DNA of 64,000 nt from Pholis gunnellus. Lineage: Eukaryota; Chordata; Actinopteri; Perciformes; Pholidae. The notes beneath the pieces were generated by a model. It saw only the letters and a list, made by a program, of their open reading frames with translations, was not told the origin of the DNA and ran no database searches. Positions 41,801 to 51,591 of this stretch are shown here, piece by piece. Location of the stretch: assembly GCA_910591455.2 (NCBI GenBank), contig OU342809.1, positions 12,231,815 through 12,295,814 of the forward strand, in the 5' to 3' direction. Made by a program: the position numbers and the translations under genes. Each line of letters begins with the position of its first letter. The first letter of the stretch is position 1.

Positions 41801-44800
41801 AATCAAAAAGAAATATTCAAACCACCCATAGGGAACATGAAGTCAACAGCCTTTGAGGTTTATCAGGTTTGTTCTTTTGCTGCTCCTCCTTTTACTATTT
41901 TCATTTCACTGAGAAATGTAACTGGATGACTGAGTGAATATCATCAGTATTCTCTTAAGCAGGCCTGTCAGATTGTCTGACGTGATTTTTGTCCTTTCCT
42001 TTTAGATATTTTGTCTTCCTGCAAATCAAGAGAGACCTCTACCACGGTCGGCTCTTGTGTAAAACCTCCGACGCGGCCATGCTGGCTGCACACATCCTTC
42101 AAGGTAACGGAGGGTGACAGATGGGAATGACTTGAACCGCTTCGCTCTGTGTTCCGTGACCTCTGTTTTACCATGCTGCCAGCCAGGCAATATATATTTT
42201 CATGTGGAAAGAAGCTGAATTAGGTGATTGTGATGTAAAGCACAATGGTCTTCAAAGAATATGCTGCCAGTGTTTTATTATATTTTGTTGTTTTTAAAAA
42301 ATTCATACAAGATTGTAAATGCTTTTAGACATAGTAAGCATTACGCTCATTGGTTATGATTTCCCATATTGATATCGACTCTAAAACGTGTACGAAGTGA
42401 AAGGCTATTCTGTACTTTTAATGATAATTAGCTAAGTGACCTGCACACTCTTTAATAAACAAAGAAACCACGCTTGATTACAAAATCTTTATAGTGGTGA
42501 TCTGGCTTCTTATCGTCCCCACACGCACACATAAACAAACGCAACACACATCAGGTATGATGGCACAGCTAACATCACAGGATGCACAGTGTTTGAGGAG
42601 AGGCAGGTCCTCTGGAGGAGGGGCTGATGAATTAAAGATGGTCTGCCTGGTCAGCTCCTCCTTGCAGAGAGAAATCGGCATCAGGGTCATCCGAGGGAGT
42701 GCAGTGTGGCATGAAGGAACACAAATAATCCTGGCCATGTTTACCCTGCAAAAGCAGCACTGTGCCGAAAGCTGTGCACATCGTTTTAACTTGTGTGCCC
42801 TGAATGTTTGTGAATGTTCTTAAACATTTCACTTTTTCTGATCCTCCCTCCAGCTGAGATCGGAAATTACGACCCTGGGAAGCATCCTGATGGTTACAGC
42901 TCCAAATTCCAGTTCTTCCCTAAACATTCGGAGAAGCTGGAGCGCCGGATTTCAGACATACACAAGAGAGAGCTGATGTAAGTGCCAAAATATAAAAACA
43001 ATCAATACCTCTTGTTTTTCACATACCTACAGATCAAGCTCTTATAAAGGCTGAACAAACAGCAGATTTCCTCTGACATTTATATAATACAGTGCAGTAG
43101 TGTGGCACCATTTTCTTGTATTGGGTTGTCGCTTATTTGAGCAGATAGCAGAGAAAAGCGCTCTCTTCTCCACTCTAACAACTCCTAACCAGCCCTTTAT
43201 CCTAGTTATTGGTGATGGTTCCCAGCTATAACTGGAAGAGCAGCAGAGCACATTAATAAAAGTGATCAGACAGAGCAGATCCATGCACACACACGCGCAC
43301 ACACACACACACAGACACACTACTCTCAGGCAGCAGTTGAGCTGCTGAAGGGTTTCCTTCACACGTTGATGCATCCAACTCCCCCAACTGATTCATATTT
43401 ATACTAAAATAAGTCATTTATTATTTCTAATGTAAATGAGTCGCTGTTTTAATGACGTACAGTGAGACACAATAGAGGTAGAAAGACATCAAGTCCAGTT
43501 TTGATGCAGTAAGAGCAGAATGACAAACGCCATGAGACTCTGCTACCCACTAGTGGTTTCTTCTCTCTTCACCGCCAAATTAACAGTGCTTCACTCTGAA
43601 TGCTGGCATTGATTTGACAGCCTGAATAAACAAGAGTTGAGGTGGCGATAATTACTTGCTCTTTAAAGATATCCTGATTGGCCTCTGCCGGTCTTATATA
43701 TAATATTTGATCTGTATAACCTCTGTCTCCCTCTTTCGTTCTCTAGATGAATGTATTCATTTGTTTGTGCCTCTGTCAGAAGTGTTTTGGCCTTTTGAAA
43801 ACTTTTGTGTTGCATTTTTTATGCTTATGGTGGACTGACACAGATGTTCGGTGTGTTGTTGCTCTCCCTCAGTGGACAGACACCTGAAACATCAGAGCGA
43901 AATTTCCTCCAGAAAGCCCAGATGCTGGAGACATATGGTGTTGATCCACATCCATGCAAGGTTTTTCAAGCACTGCTATACTATTTTTAGACAGTAAACA
44001 TTTCAGCAAACAGTTCTGTCCAATATGAACATTGAAACGTATGGGACAAACAGCACACGCTAAAACACTGGTCTCTGAATTTACGTGTCATTCATGTTAA
44101 ATGTGTGCGTTCAAGTTTTATTTCAAAATGGTTCTCTTTCAGGATGTGTCTGGGAACCCAGCTTTCCTCGCCTTCACACCGTTCGGTTTTGTGGTGCTTC
44201 AGGGAAACAAGAGGGTTCATTTTCTCAAATGGTGAGTCAAATGTGCAACATTGTCTGAATGTGAGCCAAAGGCAGCGCACTAGCTCCTCGAGCACTTGCT
44301 GGATGTAAATAGACAAACACTGTACTGCAAGCCTTAATTTGACCTGATTTGACATACATGACCTATATGCAGGGCGTTCTACGTAAAACAGCATGCGCAC
44401 TACCACTACAGTACAGTCACACTCAACAAAGCTCATCCATCTGCCTCTACCTGTGACAAGAGCCCACGGCTAGCATGTGCACAGATGGCTAATTACACCA
44501 GCTTACAACCACGGATTTGAATCAGCAAGATGCTTTAATGACTAATTGAAAATGTATACAATATGGTGCATTTCTATTTAACATTTTAGGGTTTTGTCTG
44601 TTTGCTTTTAACTGAAAAGGTTCCTGTTACAGTAATGAAGATGTACTTTTTATGGTTGCAGTACTCATACTGGCTGTGTTTGGTAGCGTTCGGGTTACCC
44701 TCGTTCTCCATTCCCAGTCTGCAGGGAATATTATCACTTATTTGTTTTGTCAGCCAAACACAGAGCACCGTGGCTGTTTATGTGATCTCAATGTGGTTGT

Positions 44801-47032
44801 CATGAATATTTAAAGAAGCTGTGGCTTTGGGTTTCCGATTTCTGTATGTGTGACTGTTTTGCCTGGACAGGAACGAGTTGACCAAACTGAAGTTTGAAGC
44901 CAAGACGTTCCACGTATATGCAAATCAGAAGGAGGTGAGAGCATGAATTTTTTGGATGTGGGGACAAAACTGAGATAAAAAAACTAGACTCTACATGCAC
45001 TGCTGTAAGTTATATTTCCCTGCACGTTCTGTCATTTTAAACGTGCAGGACAAAAAGATCATCTTGACGTACTTTGCACCCACACCGGAGGCATGCAAGC
45101 ACCTTTGGAAGTGTGGAGTGGAGAATCAAGCGTTCTATAAGTGAGTCCACAGATTTCTTCCTTCATTTAATATCAATGCCCCTGCAGTCATGATTCAGTT
45201 ACCTGCTCTACAGGTTACCGTCACAGTACGCTGGTATCCTTAAAATCCCCTTCCCTCCGGGTTGTTTGTCAGCGGGAAAATGAGGTGTGAGTTGCATCTG
45301 ACCTTTTATTGAATGAGTGTGCGCTGGCACGAGACTGGAAGCACTCCACCACTCCCACTGAAATACAGCTCCCCTGTGTCAGCCATGAATAATATTGCGG
45401 GTCCCCTCTGTTCTCTCTAGCTAAAGAAATTTAAACAAGCGGCCTGTGAGCTCAGAGACCAGGGAGCAGTGGGGTAATGAGTCGGGCTGATGCCTCAGGT
45501 GATTTAGGGTGCGTGGGGGTTAGCAGATGGAAATAGAAGGGGATTGGGAAGGGCAGAGCTTTTGGAGTTAATATGATGTGTGCTTCTGATGACCCTCTGA
45601 AGTGGAAGACTGATATTTTATCAGCCTCCCACTTATTAAATTCTTCCCGTAATTAGGAGTCTGGAGAACTAAAAGGCAAGAGAACATGTGATCTAGATGT
45701 CTTTCCGAGAAGCACACATCTCTTGAAAGCAAAATGAAACATTAAACATTAATGTCTCACTTACTATGACAATATAAACATATTGAATGGAGCCGTGTCG
45801 AGGATGCAATGCCTATACTGCAAGGAGTGGACATGCATAATTTAATAGCAGGGTATTTGATCCTAATTTGTTCTTTGTTCTGGGATTCAGAAAGCAAGAA
45901 TTACATGTATACACGCTTCAACACTAAGATCATATGAGGAGTATATTATTGCGATAATGAGTGGAGTGTTGTTTATATTGTAAAAGTTCATACTAATAGT
46001 CTCTCTTTCCTGTTTTTCTTGTTTTCGGTGCAGTAGGCTTAATTTTCTCTTTTTTTTTTTCTTGTCCCGTCAGGCTTGATAAGTCAAGTCAGGTTCGCAC
46101 GGTGTCCAGCAGCAACCTGTTCTTCAAGGGCAGCCGTTTCCGTTTCAGGTAGAGTACACGACAAGACAGTATGACTGATGGCAGGGAGGGGAGGACACTG
46201 CAGAAAACCCCCAGCTGGAAGTGGACAGAAGTGTTCCCAGAAGACGTGGCCTCCTGGCCTTCTGTGCTGTAACGTCAGCGTACTTTTGCCCGGCGGATAT
46301 GACTCACACCTCACAAGAGGACACAGAGGGGAACATGAAGGGGACTAATCACATGAGGCATTATCACCTTGTATGAGCTAAAAACCTGTAGTATGACCAA
46401 GATGTTGTCCTTTATTAAAGGACTAGTTCACCCAAGTGATTAAACAAAAAGCATGTCTCACTTATCTTTAGTGGTATCTAGCTTGATATGATCGTTTTGT
46501 TTTATTTGCTCAGATTTTCAGATATACATACATCTGCATTTTTTGCCTCTGGGGGTAAATTGAATTTTCTTCTGCTCTGCATTGAAAAATGAAATTATAA
46601 CATGTGTTTGCAGAAACAACGTTCAGGTTTCTCTGGATAATCCACAAACCTGAAGCATTTCCATTGAATTTCCTTAGCTGGGTGGTGGCAGAATATTGAT
46701 ATCTCAAAACCAAAGCTGTTCAAACCAAAACTATTTGAGGTATATTATGTAATATTGCATTCAAAATTTAAAATTCATATATAGAGACTGTATATGAACT
46801 AGAAATCATAAGCCCAGTCAGTTAAATGTTGAGTTTACTGTTGAAGGGCAAACCATGATCATTGTTTTGATATTCTTGCCGGCAAGTCTGTGTATGCATT
46901 TTGTCTGACTGGTGGTAATTCAGTTACACAAAGCTGAATTCACCGGGTTAATTCAATCATGATGCGCATGCACTGTACTCCTCCACTGCAATGATGGCTT
47001 TCATTGCATTGGGAGACACCAAGGTGCCTGGT

Positions 47033-47093
<61 letters not shown>

Positions 47094-50000
47094 CTCATCC
47101 TGAGCATCGTGTCTGTGCTTTATAACAGTGGACGAGTGGCAAAAGAGGTGATGGAGCAGAGTGCCAAAATCAAACGCGAACCTCCAGAAATACACAGGTA
47201 GAGTTGTAAACTCAGGAGAGGTCAGAATGTCCTCAATCCGATTTTTAGTTAATTTTCTTCCATTTTCTTAGGCACCAAGCTACTGTAGATGTCTTTATAC
47301 CAGCAGCACCTACTCGCTACAGTATGAGTTACCTCTGCTCGTAGCTGTTTCTGTGTGCAGTGACGTTTGTGCCTTCTTGTTTTTGTTTGTCTCTGCAGAG
47401 CTGGCCTCGTGCCCAGCAGAAGTTGTCCATCCATCACCCACGGGCCTCGCCTCACCAGTGTACCGCGCACGCGTCGGAGAGCTGTGCACATATCTATCAT
47501 GGAGGGTAAGAACTTAGCTTCACCCCCCCCCCCCCCCCCCCCAAGCTTCAACAGACCTAAGCAAGCAAACAAATCACCTACATGCCATGGAAGTGCTGAT
47601 GGCAAACGTATGTTTTCACAAGACATTTTGTGTTCAGTAGAGGCCTCACAGTGAGTATGTTATTGTTTAAACGTCATCCTCAGCCACTAAAACACGTAAT
47701 TTGTCATTTCCGAAGCGGTTACGACCCCGGTCTTCAGATATAGTTGTGGTTGATGCGTTATAACTGGCTGGTATAAAATCTCAAATGGATCAGGGAGCCA
47801 TTCGTCCTATTTGTGTGAACTCCTATTTGTATGAGAAAACACACTTCTGCACACACACACACACACACACACACATGCTGTAACTTGAGCCATTTGGCCC
47901 AGTTCATACTTACAGCGCTAGTGGGACATGCTGCAGGTGTGTGCGTCAGTCAGCCTACTCCACTTGATGCAACAATGCAGAGTTTTAGAGCTGTGGGTGT
48001 GTTTGACTGATTGTGTATTTGGTATGCAAACACAGTGGCAGCAAGAGTCACTCTTTCCGCCCACCTGCAGGCTATCGGCCCTGAACCGGTGGCCTTACTT
48101 CCCTTTGCATGTCCTGCATGACTGTGGTTAAAACCCACTAGTGAGACCCTTTTGGCCCTGCCTTTCAAGTACATACTGTAACTCTTTCTACGATGAGATA
48201 AATGGAGGTCAGAGGCAGGCGTACTGTGCATATTGAAGCTCTTCTTCTGTGGGTTCAAGAGAGCCATATGAGCGTCCCACCCCCAGTGTGTGCTGACTGG
48301 GTGTCTTACAGTGGTATTAATACCCCAACTGAAAATAGCCTGAGTCTTCTACTCCATGTATGTCACTGGCCTGGGTGGAGCCAAATCAGGCCAGGCCAAT
48401 GCCGACGATTGTAGCGCTGTTGCAGAAAGCCACCGTTTTGCCTCACACACTCCTCTCTGCAAACTCGCAACTAAGGCAGAACCCCTCGGCCTAACACACA
48501 CACACACAGCGAGACTGTGGCCTGGACTCCGGGACAGGGACCATAAGGACGGGATAAACACGTGCATGCCGCAACCATGGTTAAGTGTCTGATCCGTATC
48601 ACTACCCGGGTGAACGTCCACCTGCGTATGATCAACCACTGCTACCGGGATGTAAAGGTTCGCGTGCTGAGCCTGGGGCCTCGTATGCTGGGCAAGGCCC
48701 TGGGCGTCCTGCCCCTTTATCCTTCCCTGATGGGGCAGCAGGAGTCTGCCAGCGGCACCCCTCTACCTGGCACTCCGCTGCCCTGCGTTCAGCCCAGCAT
48801 CTCTCCAGGTAAACATCACAGAGCCAGCCAGGGATATGCTTTACATGGACGTGCCAATGGCTTTCTCTATTTTAAATCGGTCTCTGTCTCAGCAATGTTG
48901 GCACGGAGGGAGCAACGCCATTCCTGTGGTTGTCTGTGCCACCTGGAGGTTTTCTTCTTAGTGCCTTTTGTGAGGGTCATTTTGTTGATTTTAGATTGGA
49001 GGACTCTTTATAAAGCAGCTATGTTTGGTTCCAACCAGTATACGGTATTTCAAGAGGTTTGATGTGTTTGGTGTATGCGTTTCTTTTAAAGTTAGTGTTT
49101 CAAATTAAAAGCTATAAAATAAACATGCGAATTAAAGCGGTGCTTTTCCTGCTTGCTGCCTCACTTTATAAACATAATACAGGATAAACTGAGGCAGATC
49201 AACACTGAGTAAAGATGACTGCTGACACTCACCCAACTGTCATGTCTCCTTCTTAGCACTTGACAGGGGCTTACACACTGGACATAATTGGTTCTACTTT
49301 TCCTGCAGTTTTCAAAAAAGTCCTTTTCATGATTTGCTTCTTCATCGAAAGCTGAATTTTAATCCCTTCCCTTTATAGTGAAGGTGTAATGTTGCCGCTT
49401 TGAGTCTCTGCAGAATGTGATATCGTCAGCAAAGCTCAACCGCAGCTCATCGTCACTGACATGTACACTGCAGTGAGGCTGTCACATACTGTTCTGTTAC
49501 TTATACTGCAAAGGGAACAGTAGAGTTTACAGTAGCGGTACATATCTGTCATGCCTTGAAGCATCAGTTGCATAAGACCACTGTTGGCAACGCTGCAAGT
49601 CAATGAGCATTATTGTTTTATGGCAATATTGGATTCCTGTATGATTTCAGCATCAATCTTTGTGGAGTACCTTGATTTGTTAGGTGTATTTAATTTAGAT
49701 GAAATAAGCCAAACAGCCATGTTGTTTATCCATAAACATTTGTTCTTTTCTCACAATATCAGATTACAAATACTGCAATAGAAGATTTTATCTAGATGGC
49801 TCACTCCTAGTTGTAGGTTAAATATTTGTTATCCTACCTTTTAATGTTGGTTTGATTTATTAAGGAAAGATAATTTAATTGTTTGGTGTAAATGCAAGCA
49901 GGCTGGTTGTACTTTTTCTACAGGCATTAAAGCTTTCTCTCAAGTCTTCTTTAAATAACACTCACATGCCGTCAAAGACGGCAAGCCTCATATACAGAGT

Positions 50001-51591
50001 ATAACATGTACACATGACATCTTTTGCACTTCTGTCCATCCTTGGAGAAGGATCCCTCTTCTGTTGCTCTCCCTAAGGTTTGTCCCCGTTAAAGGGGGTT
50101 TTGTGAGGGAGTTTTTCCTGTACCGACGTGAGGAGTCTCACGTCCTGAGGCAAATTTATGATTTGGGGCTATAAAAGATAGATTGAATTGAATTGAATAA
50201 TCATTTAACTTCACCTGAACTTTTGCAATGCATTTTACACTGAACCATGACTGTGGCTTTTGTTCCTCATCTCTTACATTTGAATTGCATTGGAATGGGA
50301 CGTCCTCTCAGCCAGTATGGACGAAGAATGACAGCGTTGTGACAGAAACAAATCTAAACCTATCCTTATTGTAATCCTAATTTAAGAAGGAGCCGTGTGG
50401 TTTGTATTTGTGTTTCAAGCCATGAGGCTCTGAGAAGAATATCAAGCATCCTAACACAAGCTTTTACAACAACGGTACATATTGAGAAATCTAATATTCA
50501 AAGTGGGATCAGTGCTGTAACCTCTAGAGTCTGTTTGGAGATTAGGGCTCTGAGAGTGCAACTTTATCTGGAAGCAGGCTTGGTGTAAAGTATACTTTAT
50601 CTTAATGGGTTTGTACACTGTGTTTATTGAATAAGATCGACACTTCCAGTGCAAGTGGAACATGATGATTTCTTCCATTAAAGGTGATTATTAGGCATCA
50701 GTTTATGAGCATTCCGCAATGACAATACTCCCCCCTGTCTACTAGACTCTGGGGAAAGCATGGTCAGATTTCTGCTCTCAGGGTCGAGACTGTGTGTCTG
50801 CTCTGTGACAGACCTCTGCTGGACAAACGGCAGAAGAGACCTCCCAGCATTTAGGAGTGTAGCTACAGTATATTGTGTCCGTGAAGGCCAAGTTTAGATG
50901 ATGAATGGCCACATCATGTCAGTAATAATTTTTTCATGCTGTGAAATGTGTGTAATATTCCTTTCTTCCTGTCCGTTTCCCTCCTCCTCTTCCTCCCTGA
51001 ACCACCACACAAGGTCTGGAGTCATTGCGTGACAGTGCTCACTCTACACCGGTGCGTTCAGTGTCCCACGGGGAATGCTTCATGCCACGCTCCCGGAGCC
51101 AGGCCACAGATGCCAGTGAGAGGACTGCGGTGATCTCGGACGAGGCCTACAGCCCGTCTGACAGCGTCCTGCCCACCCCGGTGGCCGAGCACAGCATGGA
51201 GCTGGCCGTCTCGCGCCAGATCAACGGGGCGCCCTGCAGCATTGAGGAGGAGAAGGAGTCGGAAGCAGGCACCCCCATGCGCGGGGAAGTGGCTGATTTT
51301 GGTGCACAGGAGGGTGCAGGGGGGGACTTGGCCCTCAGCGAGGTGGAACAGGTGAATAAATTTGTCTTAAGTGTCCTCCGTTTGCTCCTTGTGACCATTG
51401 GACTCCTCTTTGTCTTGCTCCTCCTCCTCATCATCCTCACCGAGTCAGACCTTGACATTGCATTTTTACGTGATATCCGCCAGACCCCCGAATTTCAGCA
51501 GTTCCATTACGAATACTTTTGTCCCCTCAGGCGGTGGTTTGCCTGCAAGCTCCGCTGGGTGGGCGGGTTGCTCATTAACAAGGGAGAGTGA
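3221..51591 (+). CDS. frmd5: FERM domain-containing protein 5 (14 coding exons)
   Basis: Coding exons: 3221-3322, 38366-38470, 39559-39601, 39955-40033, 42006-42103, 42854-42977, 43873-43960, 44143-44231, 44871-44934, 45049-45140, 46074-46148, 47129-47197, 47399-47505, 51014-51591. All introns are GT-AG and all phases match, giving 1713 nt or 570 residues, the length I recall for human FRMD5. The start MLSRFMSGSIRNL matches the family. The FERM domain spans roughly residues 17-298: ubiquitin-like lobe F1 in exons 1-4, helical F2 (GRLLCKTSDAAMLAAHIL) in exons 5-7, PH-like F3 (FLAFTPFGFVVLQG) in exons 8-10. A FERM-adjacent segment (RTVSSSNLFFKGSRF) follows. A Ser/Pro/acidic linker precedes one membrane span at about residues 495-520 (VLSVLRLLLVTIGLLFVLLL) and a short basic tail. 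FRMD5 family members act at the plasma membrane and cell-cell junctions, linking to the cortical cytoskeleton. Whether this is the a or b fish paralogue cannot be decided here. Confidence 0.96.
6422..6458. repeat. (TG)n microsatellite
   Basis: Perfect TG dinucleotide run of about 18 units in frmd5 intron 1. Confidence 0.95.
6971..7080 (+). repeat. Dispersed repeat copy, family A
   Basis: The segment contains ACTGGGACACTTCAATAGAA, then a GAGCCATCCTTAATGTCAT block, then AACACCTGTGCTTTTCC and a GTCTGCT end. The last blocks recur at 17397-17450 in the same orientation, and most blocks recur inverted at 40911-41004. I recognise the unit as a common teleost interspersed repeat but cannot assign its class. 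Confidence 0.65.
7664..7702. repeat. Imperfect (TG)n microsatellite
   Basis: Interrupted TG run with CTG and CAGG interruptions. Confidence 0.85.
8286..8540 (+). repeat. Common teleost interspersed repeat, internally deleted
   Basis: It starts with TAAATGGCAAATGGACTG, continues through CTCAAAGCGCTTTAAC, then CATTCATACACTGATGGCAG and GGTGCCACCTGCCCATCAGG, and ends near GATCGAACCGCCGATCCTC followed by GAGCCAC. This block order matches a very abundant fish repeat that I recognise by eye. The usual middle portion is missing, and a 28-base palindrome replaces the usual end (8510-8537). Confidence 0.8.
8510..8537. repeat. Perfect 28-base palindrome
   Basis: Bases 8510-8537 equal their own reverse complement. 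The core is built from CTAGTAG/CTACTAG units around a central TAGTACTA. It lies at the 3' end of the interspersed repeat at 8286-8540. Confidence 0.95.
8611..8641. repeat. (TG)n microsatellite
   Basis: Perfect TG run of about 15 units in frmd5 intron 1. Confidence 0.95.
13427..13745 (-). repeat. Dispersed teleost repeat, family B, reverse orientation
   Basis: It begins AAAGTCTTAGAGTCTACAGC, passes through TTAGCTAATTAGCACTAAAC, ACAAAGTACCACTGAGGCTG and TTTTGGACAAATTGAAGATG, and ends in ATATGAAAAATCAGGGGATC. This is the reverse complement of a widespread fish repeat whose forward copy is at 32245-32510. Base changes and deletions mark it as old. Confidence 0.7.
15012..15051. repeat. Short GCTA-rich tandem duplication
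   Basis: The decamer GCTAAGTAAC occurs at 15021-15030 and again at 15042-15051, each preceded by repeated GCTA units. The 21-base period indicates a short tandem duplication with palindromic character. Confidence 0.75.
17397..17450 (+). repeat. Fragment of dispersed repeat family A
   Basis: ATTGTTACACCTGTGCTTTT followed by CTTTTACAAGTCAAAACATC and TGCTGTG matches the 3' blocks of the copy at 6971-7080. Confidence 0.5.
26200..26500 (-). mobile_element. Degenerate LINE reverse transcriptase fragment
   Basis: On the minus strand the segment reads LDLSATVDTFNDNILLDG, then ENWAGFIGTVLNCFESYLKD, then YIVSIGNYTSE. After a one-base shift it reads GVPQGSVLRPLLFNIYMLP. The block order (LDLSAAFDTV-like, SYLKD, GVPQGS, FNIYMLPL) is that of the reverse transcriptase of fish non-LTR retrotransposons of the L2/CR1-like group. 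A stop just before LDLSA and the shift before GVPQGS show it is dead. The YADD catalytic motif is not present, so only part of the domain remains. Exact family needs a repeat library. Confidence 0.8.
27624..27941 (+). repeat. Dispersed repeat with inverted ends, family C (MITE-like)
   Basis: It starts GGCTGAAACAAACGATTATT and ends CTAATCGATTAATTGATAAT followed by CATTTGCAGCTCT. The two ends are near inverted repeats of one another (GCTGAAACAAACGATTAT against ATCGATTAATTGATAATC). Inner blocks such as TTTCCCAAAGCCCAAGGT and ACATATTCACATTTGAG match an abundant fish repeat. A reverse copy is at 53321-53570. Confidence 0.75.
29772..29836. repeat. Compound (TA)n(TG)n microsatellite
   Basis: About 19 TA units run directly into about 12 TG units with one TA interruption. 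Confidence 0.95.
32245..32510 (+). repeat. Dispersed teleost repeat, family B, forward orientation
   Basis: Blocks GGATCGCCATGAAATTTGGT, CAGGATGAATTGTAATACCC, CATCAGGTCAAAATTGTAAT and TGGTGAACATGGTATTACAC occur in the order typical of the family whose reverse copy is at 13427-13745. It is diverged, with internal deletions. Confidence 0.7.
34543..34580. repeat. (CA)n microsatellite, interrupted
   Basis: CA run with ACGCA and CGCGC interruptions in frmd5 intron 1. Confidence 0.9.
36475..36790 (+). repeat. Pyrimidine-rich dispersed repeat
   Basis: The plus strand is strongly T/C-biased and holds the blocks CCCGTCTGTGTGATTATCTG, CCTCATTAGTTTCACCTGTT and ATTTAGTCTCTGTGCTCCCC. I recognise that order from fish interspersed repeats. 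The 101-codon open frame across it (36483-36788) is a by-product of the bias. Confidence 0.55.
40911..41004 (-). repeat. Dispersed repeat copy, family A, reverse orientation
   Basis: CTTTCTCACAACAGGCATTT, then GGGAAAAGCACAGGTGTTTC and TTAACGATGGCTCCGTTGTA, is the inverted counterpart of the copy at 6971-7080. It lies in frmd5 intron 4. Confidence 0.65.
43285..43319. repeat. (CA)n microsatellite
   Basis: Interrupted CA run (with CGCG and CAGA interruptions) in frmd5 intron 6. Confidence 0.9.
47037..47090 (+). repeat. (TG)27 microsatellite next to frmd5 exon 12 acceptor
   Basis: Perfect 54-base TG run ending 38 bases before frmd5 exon 12 (47129). It transcribes as UG repeats in the frmd5 pre-mRNA. 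Confidence 0.97.
47523..47542 (+). repeat. C20 homopolymer after frmd5 exon 13 donor
   Basis: Twenty consecutive C residues start 17 bases after the exon 13 donor (GT at 47506). The opposite strand is G20. Homopolymer length in an assembly may be inexact. Confidence 0.9.
47851..47874. repeat. (CA)n microsatellite
   Basis: Perfect CA run of 12 units in frmd5 intron 13. Confidence 0.9.
48360..48576 (+). promoter_or_regulatory. Possible internal promoter / 5' UTR of the short frmd5 isoform
   Basis: The 200 bases before the alternative ATG are richer in GC than the surrounding intron and carry a CCAAT pentamer at 48396-48400. A short (CA)n lies near 48497-48508. There is no obvious TATA box. 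It is listed because an internal first exon needs a promoter, and the assignment is an inference. Confidence 0.35.
48577..51591 (+). CDS. frmd5: Candidate short FRMD5 isoform from an internal first exon
   Basis: An ATG at 48577 in a strong Kozak context (GCAACCATGG) opens a 77-codon exon that ends at 48808 with donor CCAG|GTAAAC. It leaves one base of the next codon, exactly the phase required by the last frmd5 exon at 51014, which exon 13 also supplies. Joining 48577-48808 to 51014-51591 gives 810 nt, a 269-residue protein. The new N terminus starts MVKCLIRITTRVNVHL and is Arg- and Leu-rich with a Pro/Gly/Ser end. G/C dominates third codon positions, unlike intronic open frames nearby. The form would lack the whole FERM domain but keep the linker, membrane span and tail. 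An open frame continues past the donor to 49062, which looks like intron read-through. Transcription of this exon is inferred, and I cannot confirm an annotated counterpart elsewhere. Confidence 0.6.
50034..50198 (+). repeat. 3' end of a non-autonomous or LINE-type fish repeat
   Basis: GGATCCCTCTTCTGTTGCTC, TCCCTAAGGTTTGTCCCCGT, GGGAGTTTTTCCTGTACCGA and GAGGCAAATTTATGATTTGG lead to a tail of ATTGA units (GATTGAATTGAATTGAATAA). This order is typical of an abundant teleost repeat 3' end. The short tandem tail suggests insertion by a retrotransposon mechanism. Confidence 0.7.

Larger units (their letters stand above)
38471..47128 (+). other. frmd5: frmd5 introns 2-11, contents
   Basis: The introns between exons 2 and 12 range from about 0.1 kb (44935-45048) to about 2 kb (40034-42005). 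The larger ones hold only short open frames without coding character. A reverse-oriented copy of a dispersed repeat lies at 40911-41004, a (CA)n tract at about 43285-43319 and a (TG)n tract at 47037-47090. I saw no nested gene. Confidence 0.6.
47506..51013 (+). other. frmd5: frmd5 intron 13, contents
   Basis: This 3.5-kb intron contains a C20 run right after the donor, a (CA)n tract at 47851-47874, the candidate internal promoter and first exon at 48360-48808, and a dispersed-repeat 3' end at 50034-50198. The remainder is AT-rich with no recognisable feature. Confidence 0.6.

Noticed and set aside
47249..47654. Overlapping open frames on both strands (125 and 95 codons) around frmd5 exon 13
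   Set aside because: They arise from exon 13 and the C20 run, which translates as poly-Gly or poly-Pro. No separate gene is supported.
48809..49062. Extension of the alternative frmd5 exon as a 166-codon single-exon protein
   Set aside because: A good donor in the right phase ends the exon at 48808. Third-position bias disappears after it, so the rest looks like intron read-through.
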